This document shows positions 31,115 through 40,484 of a DNA stretch of 64,000 nucleotides, piece by piece. The notes under the pieces are model-generated. The model worked only from the letters and a program-made list of their open reading frames with translations. It was not told the origin of the DNA and did not search any database. The translations under genes were made by a program, and so were the position numbers. Source of the DNA: an uncultured bacterium. Its GTDB lineage: Bacteria; Bacillota; Clostridia; Lachnospirales; Lachnospiraceae. The DNA lies in the NCBI GenBank assembly GCA_947073545.1, contig CAMTMP010000001.1, positions 62,001 through 126,000 on the forward strand. The letters run 5' to 3'. Numbering within the stretch: the first letter of the stretch is position 1; every line of letters begins with the position of its first letter.

Positions 31115-31155
31115 GAAAACACCGGATTTTTGAAAAGTCAGGTGTTTTCTTTTTG
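31115..31155 (+). terminator. terminator downstream of tRNA-Pro
   Basis: GAAAACACC...GGTGTTTTC followed by TTTTT. Confidence 0.6.
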
Positions 31156-31411
31156 CCTTGTAGGTATTGTTTTCTAACACTTTTCTAACATTTTCTATGT
31201 TCTCCTCATTTTATCATCTTTTCTTTTAGCTGGTGTTAATCACAGACGGCGTCAGATGCGCTATGTACCCGAACACAGGAACCGGAATTTTTTATTCATC
31301 GGGCTGTTCTGCCCTTTTTCGTCAAAATGTTGAAATGCTGCTTTCTTATCTCTTGTTTTTTCCTCATAAAAGGTGTATTCTTATGTAGCAAATTTTTGTT
31401 GGAGGTTTATT

Positions 31412-32584
31412 ATGGAAGCTTATGAAGTATTACGAGACTTGGCAATTATTATTTTTGCCGCAAAATTTTTTGGCATATTTGCCAGAAAATGCAAAGCGCC
31501 CCAGGTAGTCGGCCAGATTGTGGCCGGATTGTTAATCGGCCCCTGTGTGCTAGGCTGGGTTGCCCCATCCGACTTTATCACGCATATGGCGGAGATCGGT
31601 GTTGTCCTTTTAATGTTTGAGGTGGGGCTCGAAACGGATTTGAAAGAACTGGTCAAGACAGGACCGATCGCCCTTCTGATCGCCTGTGCGGGTGTGTTTG
31701 TACCGTTGGTGCTTGGCGCTCTTTTATATATGGGCTTTTACGGTGTTGCACCCTGGGGAAGCGAAGAATTTTTCAAAGCGGTCTTTATCGGTACGATTAT
31801 GACAGCCACCAGCGTGAGTATCACCGTGGCCGCCCTGCAGGAATTAGGCAAAATTAAAAGCAAGGTAGGTACAACGATTGTCAGCGCCGCCATCATAGAC
31901 GATGTGATCGGCATTATCGTGCTAACTTTTGTGATCGGATTTAAGTCCCCTGATTCTCACCCCGGCATGGTCATTTTAAAAACCATCATCTTCTTTGTTA
32001 TTGCAGTGACAGGCGGTTTCGTCGTGTTTAAGGTTTTTCTGGCTCTGGACAAACGCTATCCGCACACGAGGCGTATTCCTATTGTGGCCATGGCATTCTG
32101 CTTCGCCCTTTCCTATGTGGCGGAAAAATATTTTGGTATCGCTGATATCACAGGAGCGTACATAGCCGGTATTGTACTCTGTAACTTAGGCGACAATACA
32201 TATATAGAGCGAAAAGTGGACGTAAGTTCCTACATGCTTTTTGGTCCGTTGTTCTTCGCAAGTATCGGCCTGAAAACAAATTTCGACGCAATGGACTCCA
32301 CGCTGTTTATTTTCTGTATCTGTTTCGTGATCGTTGCGCTGATCGCCAAAATCATTGGCTGCGGGCTGGCCGCCAAACTCTGCCGCTACACCTTCTCCGA
32401 TTCCATAAAAATCGGCGTCGGTATGATGACCCGCGGAGAAGTGGCTCTGATTGTGGCACAGAAAGGACTGGCAGCGGATCTTTTGACATCAGACTATTTT
32501 ATGGCTGTGATTTTGCTGATCCTGTTCTCTTCGATTGCGACGCCGATTATATTGAAATTCCTGTATAATATAGAGGACAAATAA
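31412..32584 (+). CDS. cation:proton antiporter (CPA2/Kef-type)
   Basis: VVGQIVAGLLIGPCVLG, SAAIIDDVIGIIVLTFVIG, RGEVALIVAQKGL. Confidence 0.92.
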   Translation: MEAYEVLRDLAIIIFAAKFFGIFARKCKAPQVVGQIVAGLLIGPCVLGWVAPSDFITHMAEIGVVLLMFEVGLETDLKELVKTGPIALLIACAGVFVPLVLGALLYMGFYGVAPWGSEEFFKAVFIGTIMTATSVSITVAALQELGKIKSKVGTTIVSAAIIDDVIGIIVLTFVIGFKSPDSHPGMVILKTIIFFVIAVTGGFVVFKVFLALDKRYPHTRRIPIVAMAFCFALSYVAEKYFGIADITGAYIAGIVLCNLGDNTYIERKVDVSSYMLFGPLFFASIGLKTNFDAMDSTLFIFCICFVIVALIAKIIGCGLAAKLCRYTFSDSIKIGVGMMTRGEVALIVAQKGLAADLLTSDYFMAVILLILFSSIATPIILKFLYNIEDK

Positions 32585-32585
32585 T

Positions 32586-32777
32586 ATGGGAGCTTTTGGC
32601 ACATTCAATCCGAACCGTGACCCAATGCGTAATGCCGCTTTCAGCGCACAGTTTACGGATTATGAAAATAAGAGAAGCAATACGCCCGTATCACCCATAA
32701 AACGCAGGATTGCCTACGTTGTAATGTTCCTGTTGGCTGCTTTTCTGATTACTGTCATAGCGCTTTTTTTAATATGA
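32586..32777 (+). CDS. small single-TM hypothetical protein
   Basis: 63 aa immediately after the antiporter; C-terminal TM YVVMFLLAAFLITVIALFLI. Confidence 0.6.
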   Translation: MGAFGTFNPNRDPMRNAAFSAQFTDYENKRSNTPVSPIKRRIAYVVMFLLAAFLITVIALFLI

Positions 32778-32811
32778 AAAACGCAGACCCGGCAGTCTGA
32801 TTTAAAAAATT

Positions 32812-32848
32812 ATGTGCTGCAAAACACATGAAAAGTTTTGCAGCACAT
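32812..32848 (-). terminator. intrinsic terminator (bidirectional) between antiporter operon and trxA
   Basis: 14-bp perfect stem ATGTGCTGCAAAAC/GTTTTGCAGCACAT with T/A tracts. Confidence 0.75.
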
Positions 32849-32853
32849 TTATA

Positions 32854-33171
32854 TTACAGCACCTTCGCCAGTTCCGCCTCCAACGCCTCCGGCGGTACCG
32901 CTCCCACAATATTTCCGACAGGCTCTCCCTTGACAAAAATTTTCATATTGGGAATGTTCATCACACGGTACATTCTGGCAAGACCGTCATCCTCATCTAT
33001 ATTGCATTTTCCGATCTTTACCTTTCCGTCATACTTCTCTGCAAGCTGGGCAATGATGGGTGCCATCATCTTACAGGGGCCGCACCAGTCCGCATAGAAG
33101 TCCACCAATACAGGAACCTCCGATTCCAATACCTCACTCTCAAAATTTTCACTTGTAAATTTGTACTCCAT
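32854..33171 (-). CDS. trxA: thioredoxin
   Basis: VLVDFYADWCGPCKMMAPIIAQLAEKY. Confidence 0.95.
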   Translation of the reverse strand: MEYKFTSENFESEVLESEVPVLVDFYADWCGPCKMMAPIIAQLAEKYDGKVKIGKCNIDEDDGLARMYRVMNIPNMKIFVKGEPVGNIVGAVPPEALEAELAKVL

Positions 33172-33231
33172 CTGTTTTCCTCCTTATTCTTATGCTTTTA
33201 TCGTTTTATTTCAATAAACACGCGCCTTCAA

Positions 33232-33888
33232 TCAATCTGCCTCATCACGCGATCTTGCAATCACATATTTACAGATCGGATTCCCTTTCGAGGAAAACCG
33301 TTCCTCATACTCAGTCATCACGTTTCCTTCCATCATCTGCGAATTGTGGTGAAGATCCTCCGTCATCTGAAGAATTTTCCATCCCGCCGGTTCCAGTTCC
33401 TCCAGTGCAAACTGAAACAGATCATGGTTGTCCGTCTTAAATTCGATCACACCGTCTGGTACTAGTATCTCATCATACCGGCGCAAAAATTCACGCGAAG
33501 GAAGTCTGCGCTTCGCATGTCTGTCTTTCGGCCAGGGATCAGAAAAATTTAAATAAATACGGTCTGCCTCTCCCTGTGCAAAAACAGATGTAATCTCCTC
33601 CGCCTCCATTCGGATAAAGTAAAGATTTGGCAGAGGATCAGCCTCCAGTTTCTGTATGCCCCGGATCAGCACACTGGAATACTTCTCAATCCCTACATAG
33701 TTGATCTGTGGATTCATCCTTGCCAGATCCATAATAAAGCGCCCTTTTCCCATACCGATTTCAATGCGGATGGGACAATCATTCCCGAAAACTTTATGCC
33801 ATTTTCCCCGGCACTCCTGTGGATTATGTATCACATAATCACAGGCTGCAATCACTTCTCTTGATCCTGTAACGTTTCTTAATCTCAT
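33232..33888 (-). CDS. trmB: tRNA (guanosine(46)-N7)-methyltransferase
   Basis: IEIGMGKGRFIMDLA, YLNFSDPWPKDRHAKRRL. Confidence 0.95.
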   Translation of the reverse strand: MRLRNVTGSREVIAACDYVIHNPQECRGKWHKVFGNDCPIRIEIGMGKGRFIMDLARMNPQINYVGIEKYSSVLIRGIQKLEADPLPNLYFIRMEAEEITSVFAQGEADRIYLNFSDPWPKDRHAKRRLPSREFLRRYDEILVPDGVIEFKTDNHDLFQFALEELEPAGWKILQMTEDLHHNSQMMEGNVMTEYEERFSSKGNPICKYVIARSRDEAD

Positions 33889-34111
33889 GCTTTTACCTTA
33901 TTTTCATTGTTTTTGTGTCGCCTGTCTTTCTTACGCGCTGGATATATTTTAACTCATTTTGGATTTTTTGTGAATACACTACAGTTTTTCTTTCAAATAG
34001 TGTATGATAAGTAAAGGCTGACATAACTATTATTAGTATAGAACAGTTATGGACATACTCATAATTTATAGCATTTATCATATATTTGTTATCATAGAAA
34101 GGTTTTACTAC

Positions 34112-35623
34112 ATGTCATATATGAAAAAAAACAGGTTATTGCAGTCCGAACGGATCGCGGCTTTGTTTGTCGTTTTTCCGCTTGTCTTTGGCATTATATT
34201 TCCCGGTCGCGCGGTTATGGCCGCCGAACCTGCCACTTTTGAAGAGCTTCAGGAAGAAGCCGAGGCCCGGAAAGCCCTTCCCATCCAGTCAAATGAAATC
34301 GATAATTGGCCTGTAGGACCACAGGTGAGCGCACAAGCTGCTATCCTGATGGACGCAAATACAGGTGTTATTCTCTATTCTAAAAATATCCATGAGCGTC
34401 TCTACCCCGCCAGCACCACAAAAATTATGACTACACTTCTCGCTATGGAAAACGGAAATTTGGATGATATGGTGGAATTTAGCCACGATGCGGTTTTCAG
34501 CGTGCCCGCAGACGGTTCCAAAATGGGTATGGACGAAGGCGAATCGCTTTCTCTGGAAGATTGTCTCTATGGAATTATGGTAGCCTCCGCCAATGAAGCG
34601 GCCAATGCCGCAGGCGAATATGTTTCCGGTTCTATCGAAAATTTTGTGGCATTGATGAACGAGCGGGCGCAGGAAATTGGCTGCACCGATACGCATTTTA
34701 CCAATACCAACGGTCTCCATGATCCTGAGCATTATACAAGCGTCTATGATCTCGCCTTGATTTCAAGCCTGTTTTTCCGCAATGAAATGCTGTGTAAAAT
34801 AAGCAATACGCCGCGCTACCACTTTGAAGCTACCGCCACGCAGCCTGATGATTTTTATGTAAATAATAAACACAGACTGATCAACGGAGAAATTCCTTAT
34901 GAAGGTATTTTAGGCGGTAAAACAGGATATACAGACAGTTCCAGACAAACTCTTGTGACCTGTGCAGAACAAAATGGTATGCGTCTTGTCTGCATTGTCT
35001 TTAAGGAGGAAAAACCGGATCAGTTTACAGATACCGTAGAACTGTTTGACTATGGTTTCCACAATTTCCAAGTACTGAATATTTCAGAAAATGAAGAAAA
35101 ATATAATATTGAATCTACAGGCTTTTTACAGATCGGAAATGACGTTTTCGGCAGTTCAAAGCCCATTCTCTCCATAGATACCGAAAGTTATGTTATTATA
35201 CCCAACACCGTTTCTTTTCAAGATCTGGATTCGGAAATCGATTACAGCCAGTCGGATGAAAACCGTGTAGCCGGCATCGAGTACTTCTACAATGATATGT
35301 ATGTGGGAAACGCATATCTGAATCTTGTTACCAATAACGCTTCTTCTTATGAGTTTGACACGAAAATGACTTCTACTGACGTCAGTGTGGAAAAGATAGA
35401 AAACAAATCGGAAACAGAAGTTGAAACAAAGGATACCATCTTTATCAATATCAAAAAAGTATTGGTTATTATTCTGGTTGCTGCCGCCATCGTCATTACC
35501 ATTTTTATGATTCACGCATTAATTACGAACGGAAGAACAGCCAAGCGCAGAAACAACCGCATCAAGCGCAAGCAAAGAAGACGGTCGCGTATGCGCTCCG
35601 ATTTTGATGACTTTGATTTCTGA
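34112..35623 (+). CDS. D-alanyl-D-alanine carboxypeptidase (PBP5/DacA family)
   Basis: YPASTTKIMT (SxxK), SANEAANAAGEYV (SxN-type), GGKTGYTDSS (KTG); C-terminal TM and basic tail. Confidence 0.92.
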   Translation: MSYMKKNRLLQSERIAALFVVFPLVFGIIFPGRAVMAAEPATFEELQEEAEARKALPIQSNEIDNWPVGPQVSAQAAILMDANTGVILYSKNIHERLYPASTTKIMTTLLAMENGNLDDMVEFSHDAVFSVPADGSKMGMDEGESLSLEDCLYGIMVASANEAANAAGEYVSGSIENFVALMNERAQEIGCTDTHFTNTNGLHDPEHYTSVYDLALISSLFFRNEMLCKISNTPRYHFEATATQPDDFYVNNKHRLINGEIPYEGILGGKTGYTDSSRQTLVTCAEQNGMRLVCIVFKEEKPDQFTDTVELFDYGFHNFQVLNISENEEKYNIESTGFLQIGNDVFGSSKPILSIDTESYVIIPNTVSFQDLDSEIDYSQSDENRVAGIEYFYNDMYVGNAYLNLVTNNASSYEFDTKMTSTDVSVEKIENKSETEVETKDTIFINIKKVLVIILVAAAIVITIFMIHALITNGRTAKRRNNRIKRKQRRRSRMRSDFDDFDF

Positions 35624-35659
35624 AAAGTGCAAAAAATTATGAAAAACAAATAGAAACCC

Positions 35660-35690
35660 TTGACCTTATACTAACTATACCCCTTACACT
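35660..35690 (+). promoter_or_regulatory. MerR-type promoter with elongated 19-bp spacer
   Basis: TTGACC - TTATACTAACTATACCCCT (19 bp) - TACACT upstream of the MerR gene. Confidence 0.6.
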
Positions 35691-35725
35691 TAATGTAACG
35701 AACAGGGAAAGGAGGCACATTTTTA

Positions 35726-36565
35726 TTGAACATCAATGAATTGGAACGTCTGACCGGAATCACCAAACAGAATATCCGTTTCTATGAGAAGAAGACGTTA
35801 CTTCACCCGAACAGAAATCCTGAAAACAATTATCGGGAATATTCGGAAGAGGACGTAGCTACGCTCAAAACGATCAAACTTTTACGGAAACTGGATTTCT
35901 CAATTGAAGACATCCACAGCGTCCTGTCGGCTGAGATACCGCTTCACACATTGTTAGAGCAGCATCTCGGTGAATTGCAGTCACGTAAGCAAAAGCTGCA
36001 ATCCTGTATTGATGTTTGTCATGATCTGCTTCTAACGGACGTTTCGAAAATAGACGTGGAAAAGACATTGGAAAAAATGGATCGAATTGAACAAAATGGG
36101 GGTATGTTTATGTCAATTATCAAAGATTATAAAAAATATGCTGCTGCTCAGCATAAACGAGGTTTTTCTTTCCAGCCGGATACGATGGTAATGAATTCCG
36201 GAGAATTTTTGGAAGCTCTGTTCTTATACGCCAATGAAAATCATCAAAATCTGGAAATCATCAAAGAGGGGATGTATCCTGTTTTCTTGCTTGACGGCGT
36301 GGAATACAAGGCTCAACGCATCTTTGGACGCTTTGGCGCAACGATACAGTGTACGATGACCCATCCCGAAGAAAGCGGAGACGCAGATATCTCCGAGAAA
36401 AGAAAAATGTTTTACCGGCTAGTCAACGGGCCTTATATGCTGATTCTCATTGTCTTTCTCTTTATGGCAATCGACAGGCAGAGCATTGTCTGGGCGTCTG
36501 TGGCGGCACTCTATATCTTCCCGTATCTGATCTGGCTCGTCCGGATGCTTCCGAAAAACAGATAG
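35726..36565 (+). CDS. MerR family transcriptional regulator with C-terminal transmembrane segments
   Basis: NINELERLTGITKQNIRFYEKKTLLHPNRN...; C-terminus YMLILIVFLFMAIDRQSIVWASVAALYIFPYLIWLVRM. Track start is TTG. Confidence 0.85.
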   Translation: MNINELERLTGITKQNIRFYEKKTLLHPNRNPENNYREYSEEDVATLKTIKLLRKLDFSIEDIHSVLSAEIPLHTLLEQHLGELQSRKQKLQSCIDVCHDLLLTDVSKIDVEKTLEKMDRIEQNGGMFMSIIKDYKKYAAAQHKRGFSFQPDTMVMNSGEFLEALFLYANENHQNLEIIKEGMYPVFLLDGVEYKAQRIFGRFGATIQCTMTHPEESGDADISEKRKMFYRLVNGPYMLILIVFLFMAIDRQSIVWASVAALYIFPYLIWLVRMLPKNR

Positions 36566-36590
36566 ACAATCGCATAAATTTCCTGACAAA

Positions 36591-36625
36591 GAAAGCATTG
36601 AAAATACCAAGTTTTCAATGCTTTC
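36591..36625 (-). terminator. intrinsic terminator next to the tRNA-Arg 3' fragment
   Basis: 14-bp stem GAAAGCATTGAAAA/TTTTCAATGCTTTC. Confidence 0.7.
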
Positions 36626-36628
36626 TAA

Positions 36629-36669
36629 CGTTCCCTGCGGGAATCGAACCCACAACTGGGGCTTAGGAG
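36629..36669 (-). pseudogene. 3' half of tRNA-Arg(CCU): attachment-site remnant
   Basis: Minus strand CTCCTAAGCCCCAGTTGTGGGTTCGATTCCCGCAGGGAACG: anticodon loop CTCCTAA, 3' anticodon stem, T arm and 3' acceptor present; 5' half absent. Confidence 0.8.
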
Positions 36670-36917
36670 TTAAAAGGGCTACTTCCACGCAGATTTAGCT
36701 TAATCCTTGTGGTATCTCCAGGTCCAGTAAAATCAACACTTTTGAACCTTTCATTTCCACCTGAGAGCACCTGCGTCCACCTCAAAGCGGTATGATTTTC
36801 ATAGTCGTATTAGCAAAATATTAGCAGTTTTTCAATAAAGGTACAAGTGAAATTTTTACGTTCACTTTGCATTTTCGAACCTACCTGCTTATTTTGCCAT
36901 TTTAAAGGAGAAAAAAT

Positions 36918-38075
36918 ATGCAATCATACCAGTTAGAAATCAAACAGATCGTGGATTATCCACGCTGCCGGATCTACCGGCAATTTATTCAGAACTTAAT
37001 GGCAGACCGAAGCATCCGCACAAATGGAGGCTCCGGCCTTTTTTATTATACAGTGCTCTGCAACTATGCAAACTTCCGCACCTCTTATCTCCGCATAGAC
37101 GGTATTGGCTATACGGTATATCCCGGTGAGTGGATCTGTACCGTAAAGGAACTGTCTGCATGGTTCCGCACCTGTTTCCAGTACCAGGCAGTCTCTATCC
37201 TGGACGAGCTGCAGAAACGTCACCTGATCTCCTATCTCTTCCTTGACCGTGGGAAGGTAATCAAATATAAGATCCGTGACTGGAAAAAACAGAATACGGT
37301 ACTGGATTACAACTGCCCCTGTCAGAAAGATACGGGCTTTTTCTTTATGCCGGCTGTTGTTGCAACCGAACTGGTCAGCGCTGGCCGCTGTTCCGAAATG
37401 GATATCCTGCTGGATCTGTGGATGTCTGCTGTCTACAATGACAGCCAGGTGCAGGGTTCGGAGATTGGCCCGGTTGCCTACTTCCGCAATGGCACCGGCT
37501 CCCCGTTAGTAGCTTACAGTGAGATGGCTGTCCGCTGGGGTATCTCCAAAGCCACCACCGGGCGTGTGCTGAAAAAACTTGCTGACATGGATTATATTTC
37601 TCTCATGTCATTTCCGGGAAAGACAGGCAGCGTGATCTATCTGCGCAGCTATCTTTCCACCATGTTCCAGATATCAGATGTCCTTGTGGATAAAGAGGAG
37701 GTTGCCATGAGCCTGAAGATCAAGATCACTCTGCCGGATGAAAGAGAACCGCAGGAAGATTCTGCCCTCACAGAGCATGAAGTATGCGTTTCAGAAGAAT
37801 TATCCTGCGTTTCAAAATCGGATATTGATACAGTCATCAGAAAAATGGCGCAAGTCCTTGATGCACAGGGGATTTCCTGCTTCCGGTGTCCGAAATCCGT
37901 ATATAAGTTATATCCTTTATCAGACGCCTGCAGAGAAGAGTATATATGCCACATACCGAAGGCTGTCTCACGTTTTGGAATGGCGGTATGCTGCGGGGAG
38001 GATAAGCCGGTCTACACCTTTGAGCTGACCCTCTCCCCCGCTGAAAACGACAGGGAAGGAGAATGCAGGGCATGA
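36918..38075 (+). CDS. element-encoded winged-helix DNA-binding protein (replication/regulatory type)
   Basis: First ICE gene; wHTH-like segment AVRWGISKATTGRVLKKLADMDYISLMSF. Confidence 0.55.
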   Translation: MQSYQLEIKQIVDYPRCRIYRQFIQNLMADRSIRTNGGSGLFYYTVLCNYANFRTSYLRIDGIGYTVYPGEWICTVKELSAWFRTCFQYQAVSILDELQKRHLISYLFLDRGKVIKYKIRDWKKQNTVLDYNCPCQKDTGFFFMPAVVATELVSAGRCSEMDILLDLWMSAVYNDSQVQGSEIGPVAYFRNGTGSPLVAYSEMAVRWGISKATTGRVLKKLADMDYISLMSFPGKTGSVIYLRSYLSTMFQISDVLVDKEEVAMSLKIKITLPDEREPQEDSALTEHEVCVSEELSCVSKSDIDTVIRKMAQVLDAQGISCFRCPKSVYKLYPLSDACREEYICHIPKAVSRFGMAVCCGEDKPVYTFELTLSPAENDREGECRA

Positions 38076-38617
38076 AAAAGAATCAGGAAGAAATGAACAT
38101 TGCTGACAACCCGCTGTACCATGACACCTGGAAACTGCTGAAGAAATACAGGGATGTGGTGTGGAGCCTGGAGCTGTCCGTCCAGCAGGTACGGAGCCGG
38201 TTCGAGATTGAGTACGGCAGTTCTATTGAGGATTTTCTGGAGTCCGTCTATGTTGCCGGGATCGATCTGTCAGACCGCAGTATCGAGCATCATGCCAAAT
38301 GCATTGAACGGAGCCACCGGATGCTGAAGCTCCTGGACACTTCCATTGACCTGCTCCGCACCAAACACAAGAATGGGGAGAGCTATTACTGGCTGCTGTA
38401 TTACTCTTTCCTTTCTCCACAGCAGCTGCGGAATGTGGAGGAAATCATAGAGAAGCTGCGTCCCCATATCCGGGATATCAGTTTCCGCACCTATTACCGC
38501 AGAAGGCGGGAGGCGATTGACGCACTCAGTTCTATCCTGTGGGGATATACCTCTAAGGACAGTATTGATATCCTGGAGCAGTTCTTTCCGGAGAATAAGA
38601 ATGCTGGAGAGCAATAA
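38072..38617 (+). CDS. hypothetical protein with sigma-like/ArpU-like helical C-terminus
   Basis: Intact ORF overlapping the preceding gene; RTYYRRRREAIDALSSILWGY resembles ArpU-type phage regulators (weak). Confidence 0.5.
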   Translation: MKKNQEEMNIADNPLYHDTWKLLKKYRDVVWSLELSVQQVRSRFEIEYGSSIEDFLESVYVAGIDLSDRSIEHHAKCIERSHRMLKLLDTSIDLLRTKHKNGESYYWLLYYSFLSPQQLRNVEEIIEKLRPHIRDISFRTYYRRRREAIDALSSILWGYTSKDSIDILEQFFPENKNAGEQ

Positions 38618-38628
38618 CAGGCAGTTAC

Positions 38629-38991
38629 ATGGCATTTATGAGAAATAAAGATTGGAGGCAATATATGATAGCATTGACTGAGGATGAGAAAAGGATGGTC
38701 TTTCAGCTGGAGGGCTGCCGCCGATATGATGTGATACAGGAGATTGCTGTGTTGTGTCGGTATACCCGTGACCATGACAAAAAGGATGTGGCAGAAAATC
38801 TCTTAAAGAAGCTGCGTGAACTTTCGGAGGATGACTGCAGAGAGCTGATCTGTGATGTTCAGAGAAATTATCACTCGCCATGGAAAGCAAGAACCGTTGG
38901 GGAGATGATCGCTGTGGCCCGGCAGGAATCGGCGCCCGGAAACTGGAAGGGCATGATATTATGGCACTGGAACGCTTTGATCCGGAAGTAA
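38629..38991 (+). CDS. hypothetical protein
   Basis: Intact ORF in the same collinear operon. Confidence 0.5.
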   Translation: MAFMRNKDWRQYMIALTEDEKRMVFQLEGCRRYDVIQEIAVLCRYTRDHDKKDVAENLLKKLRELSEDDCRELICDVQRNYHSPWKARTVGEMIAVARQESAPGNWKGMILWHWNALIRK

Positions 38992-39188
38992 AGCATATGA
39001 TTGTGTTTGATGTACTCTCAGGAGAATCCCCGATAGGGGATAAAGGGAGCCGGATGAGGCTGTTTCTGACAGATGAAGGTTATCGAAAGGCATTGGAAAA
39101 TCAAAAACAGCAATATATACATATCAGGAACCATGCCAAAGTAATATCAGGAAATCTTCAATATGATTATCCTGCTGAGGATTTATAA
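38961..39188 (+). CDS. hypothetical protein
   Basis: MALERFDPEVKHMIVFDVLSGESPIGDKGSRMRLFLTDEGYRKALENQ; overlaps the previous stop. Confidence 0.5.
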   Translation: MALERFDPEVKHMIVFDVLSGESPIGDKGSRMRLFLTDEGYRKALENQKQQYIHIRNHAKVISGNLQYDYPAEDL

Positions 39189-39368
39189 CCATTACCTGTT
39201 TTCTGCAAAGAGGCAGCTATAATTATATGGCTGCTTCTTTGACTTTCCAAACAAGTATGTTATGGGCAATAGTAACTCACAAAAATCACGAATTTCACAT
39301 AAAAATATGGTAAAATGCAGGGAAATAGATTATACTGTATATAGCTTTACAATTAGGAGGAAGCACCG

Positions 39369-40484
39369 ATGAGATCCCCAATGGATGAAAACACGTTTAT
39401 GAATTTTTACAAAAACACCGTTCTTGGATATTCTAATAACCTGCAACGGCACATATGCAGGTCATTAGAGGAGCAGCACCGCATTACTTTTGAGGAACAA
39501 AGAAACTTACTGGATCCTGATAAAATCATATATTTTGAATCAAAAAAAGACTTACGGGGTATCCTTTCCCAGACAACTACAAACAAAGATTTCATCGGTT
39601 TTTATGAACACTGGGAATTTGTAAAGCTGTATAAATATTCCGTACCTTTGTTTTATCAGACAGATTCTTCTGAGAGTTTGATAGATATCCTTACAAAATG
39701 CGGAATTACTGAATTTAAGGAGGTATCGTTTGCACCCGAATTTATACTTAATACTTCCCTTCAAGATGCAAAACCTATTTATTTAGCAGAGCAGGATCGG
39801 ATATTTATTAAATTTATACTGCAGAAGACTTATTTTACATCTGATGCGTTTGAACAGACTGATTATCGGTATCCTATTGTATTATATTTTGATCTTCCGA
39901 ACCACTGCCTGGAGATACGCTATGATGCTATTAAATATACAGAGGCGTTTGATAGTGAAATTTACGAAAAGCTAGTGGCCAGCTGTATTGATTGGATAAA
40001 AAAGGAATTAGGTCTTTCTTTATATACATGTGAACATACAGATGCTATAAAAATTGTCAATGATAAACAAAATGAAGATGTAAAAATGTATAAGCAGATG
40101 ATGCAGATGAGTTCCGGAGGTGCCGCAGAACTGACTGCGGCAGAAGGTTCTGATTATGTATTACCTTTCATCGGTGAAATTCGAGAGCTTATTGATGAAA
40201 ACGAGGACTTATTTAATGAGGCTACAGAAATCAAACAATTATTAACGCAATACTTAAATGATAAAGAAGCGACAGCCAGTTATCCTTACATATATGTAAA
40301 ATGGGTAAAACCTGTAGAATCACAAAGTTACATAGTTAAAATAACTTTTGATTACCTGAGCCGTAGATACACTTTATTGCAACACATCACTGGAGGTTGT
40401 AAAGATTTAGGAATGGAGCGAATGAATGATGCAATCAAATATCTTTGCGAAAGCGGTTCCTTTGTTAAAGGAGAAAAAATTTAA
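39369..40484 (+). CDS. unknown protein, first gene of putative three-gene defence operon
   Basis: Intact 371-aa ORF preceded by AGGAGG-like SD (ttaggaggaagcaccgATG); AT-rich relative to flanking ICE genes. Confidence 0.65.
   Translation: MRSPMDENTFMNFYKNTVLGYSNNLQRHICRSLEEQHRITFEEQRNLLDPDKIIYFESKKDLRGILSQTTTNKDFIGFYEHWEFVKLYKYSVPLFYQTDSSESLIDILTKCGITEFKEVSFAPEFILNTSLQDAKPIYLAEQDRIFIKFILQKTYFTSDAFEQTDYRYPIVLYFDLPNHCLEIRYDAIKYTEAFDSEIYEKLVASCIDWIKKELGLSLYTCEHTDAIKIVNDKQNEDVKMYKQMMQMSSGGAAELTAAEGSDYVLPFIGEIRELIDENEDLFNEATEIKQLLTQYLNDKEATASYPYIYVKWVKPVESQSYIVKITFDYLSRRYTLLQHITGGCKDLGMERMNDAIKYLCESGSFVKGEKI

Noticed and set aside
36698-36757. Short minus-strand ORF MKGSKVLILLDLEIPQGLS at the ICE left end
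   Set aside because: Very short, no supporting homology I can recognise; kept only as noncoding end sequence
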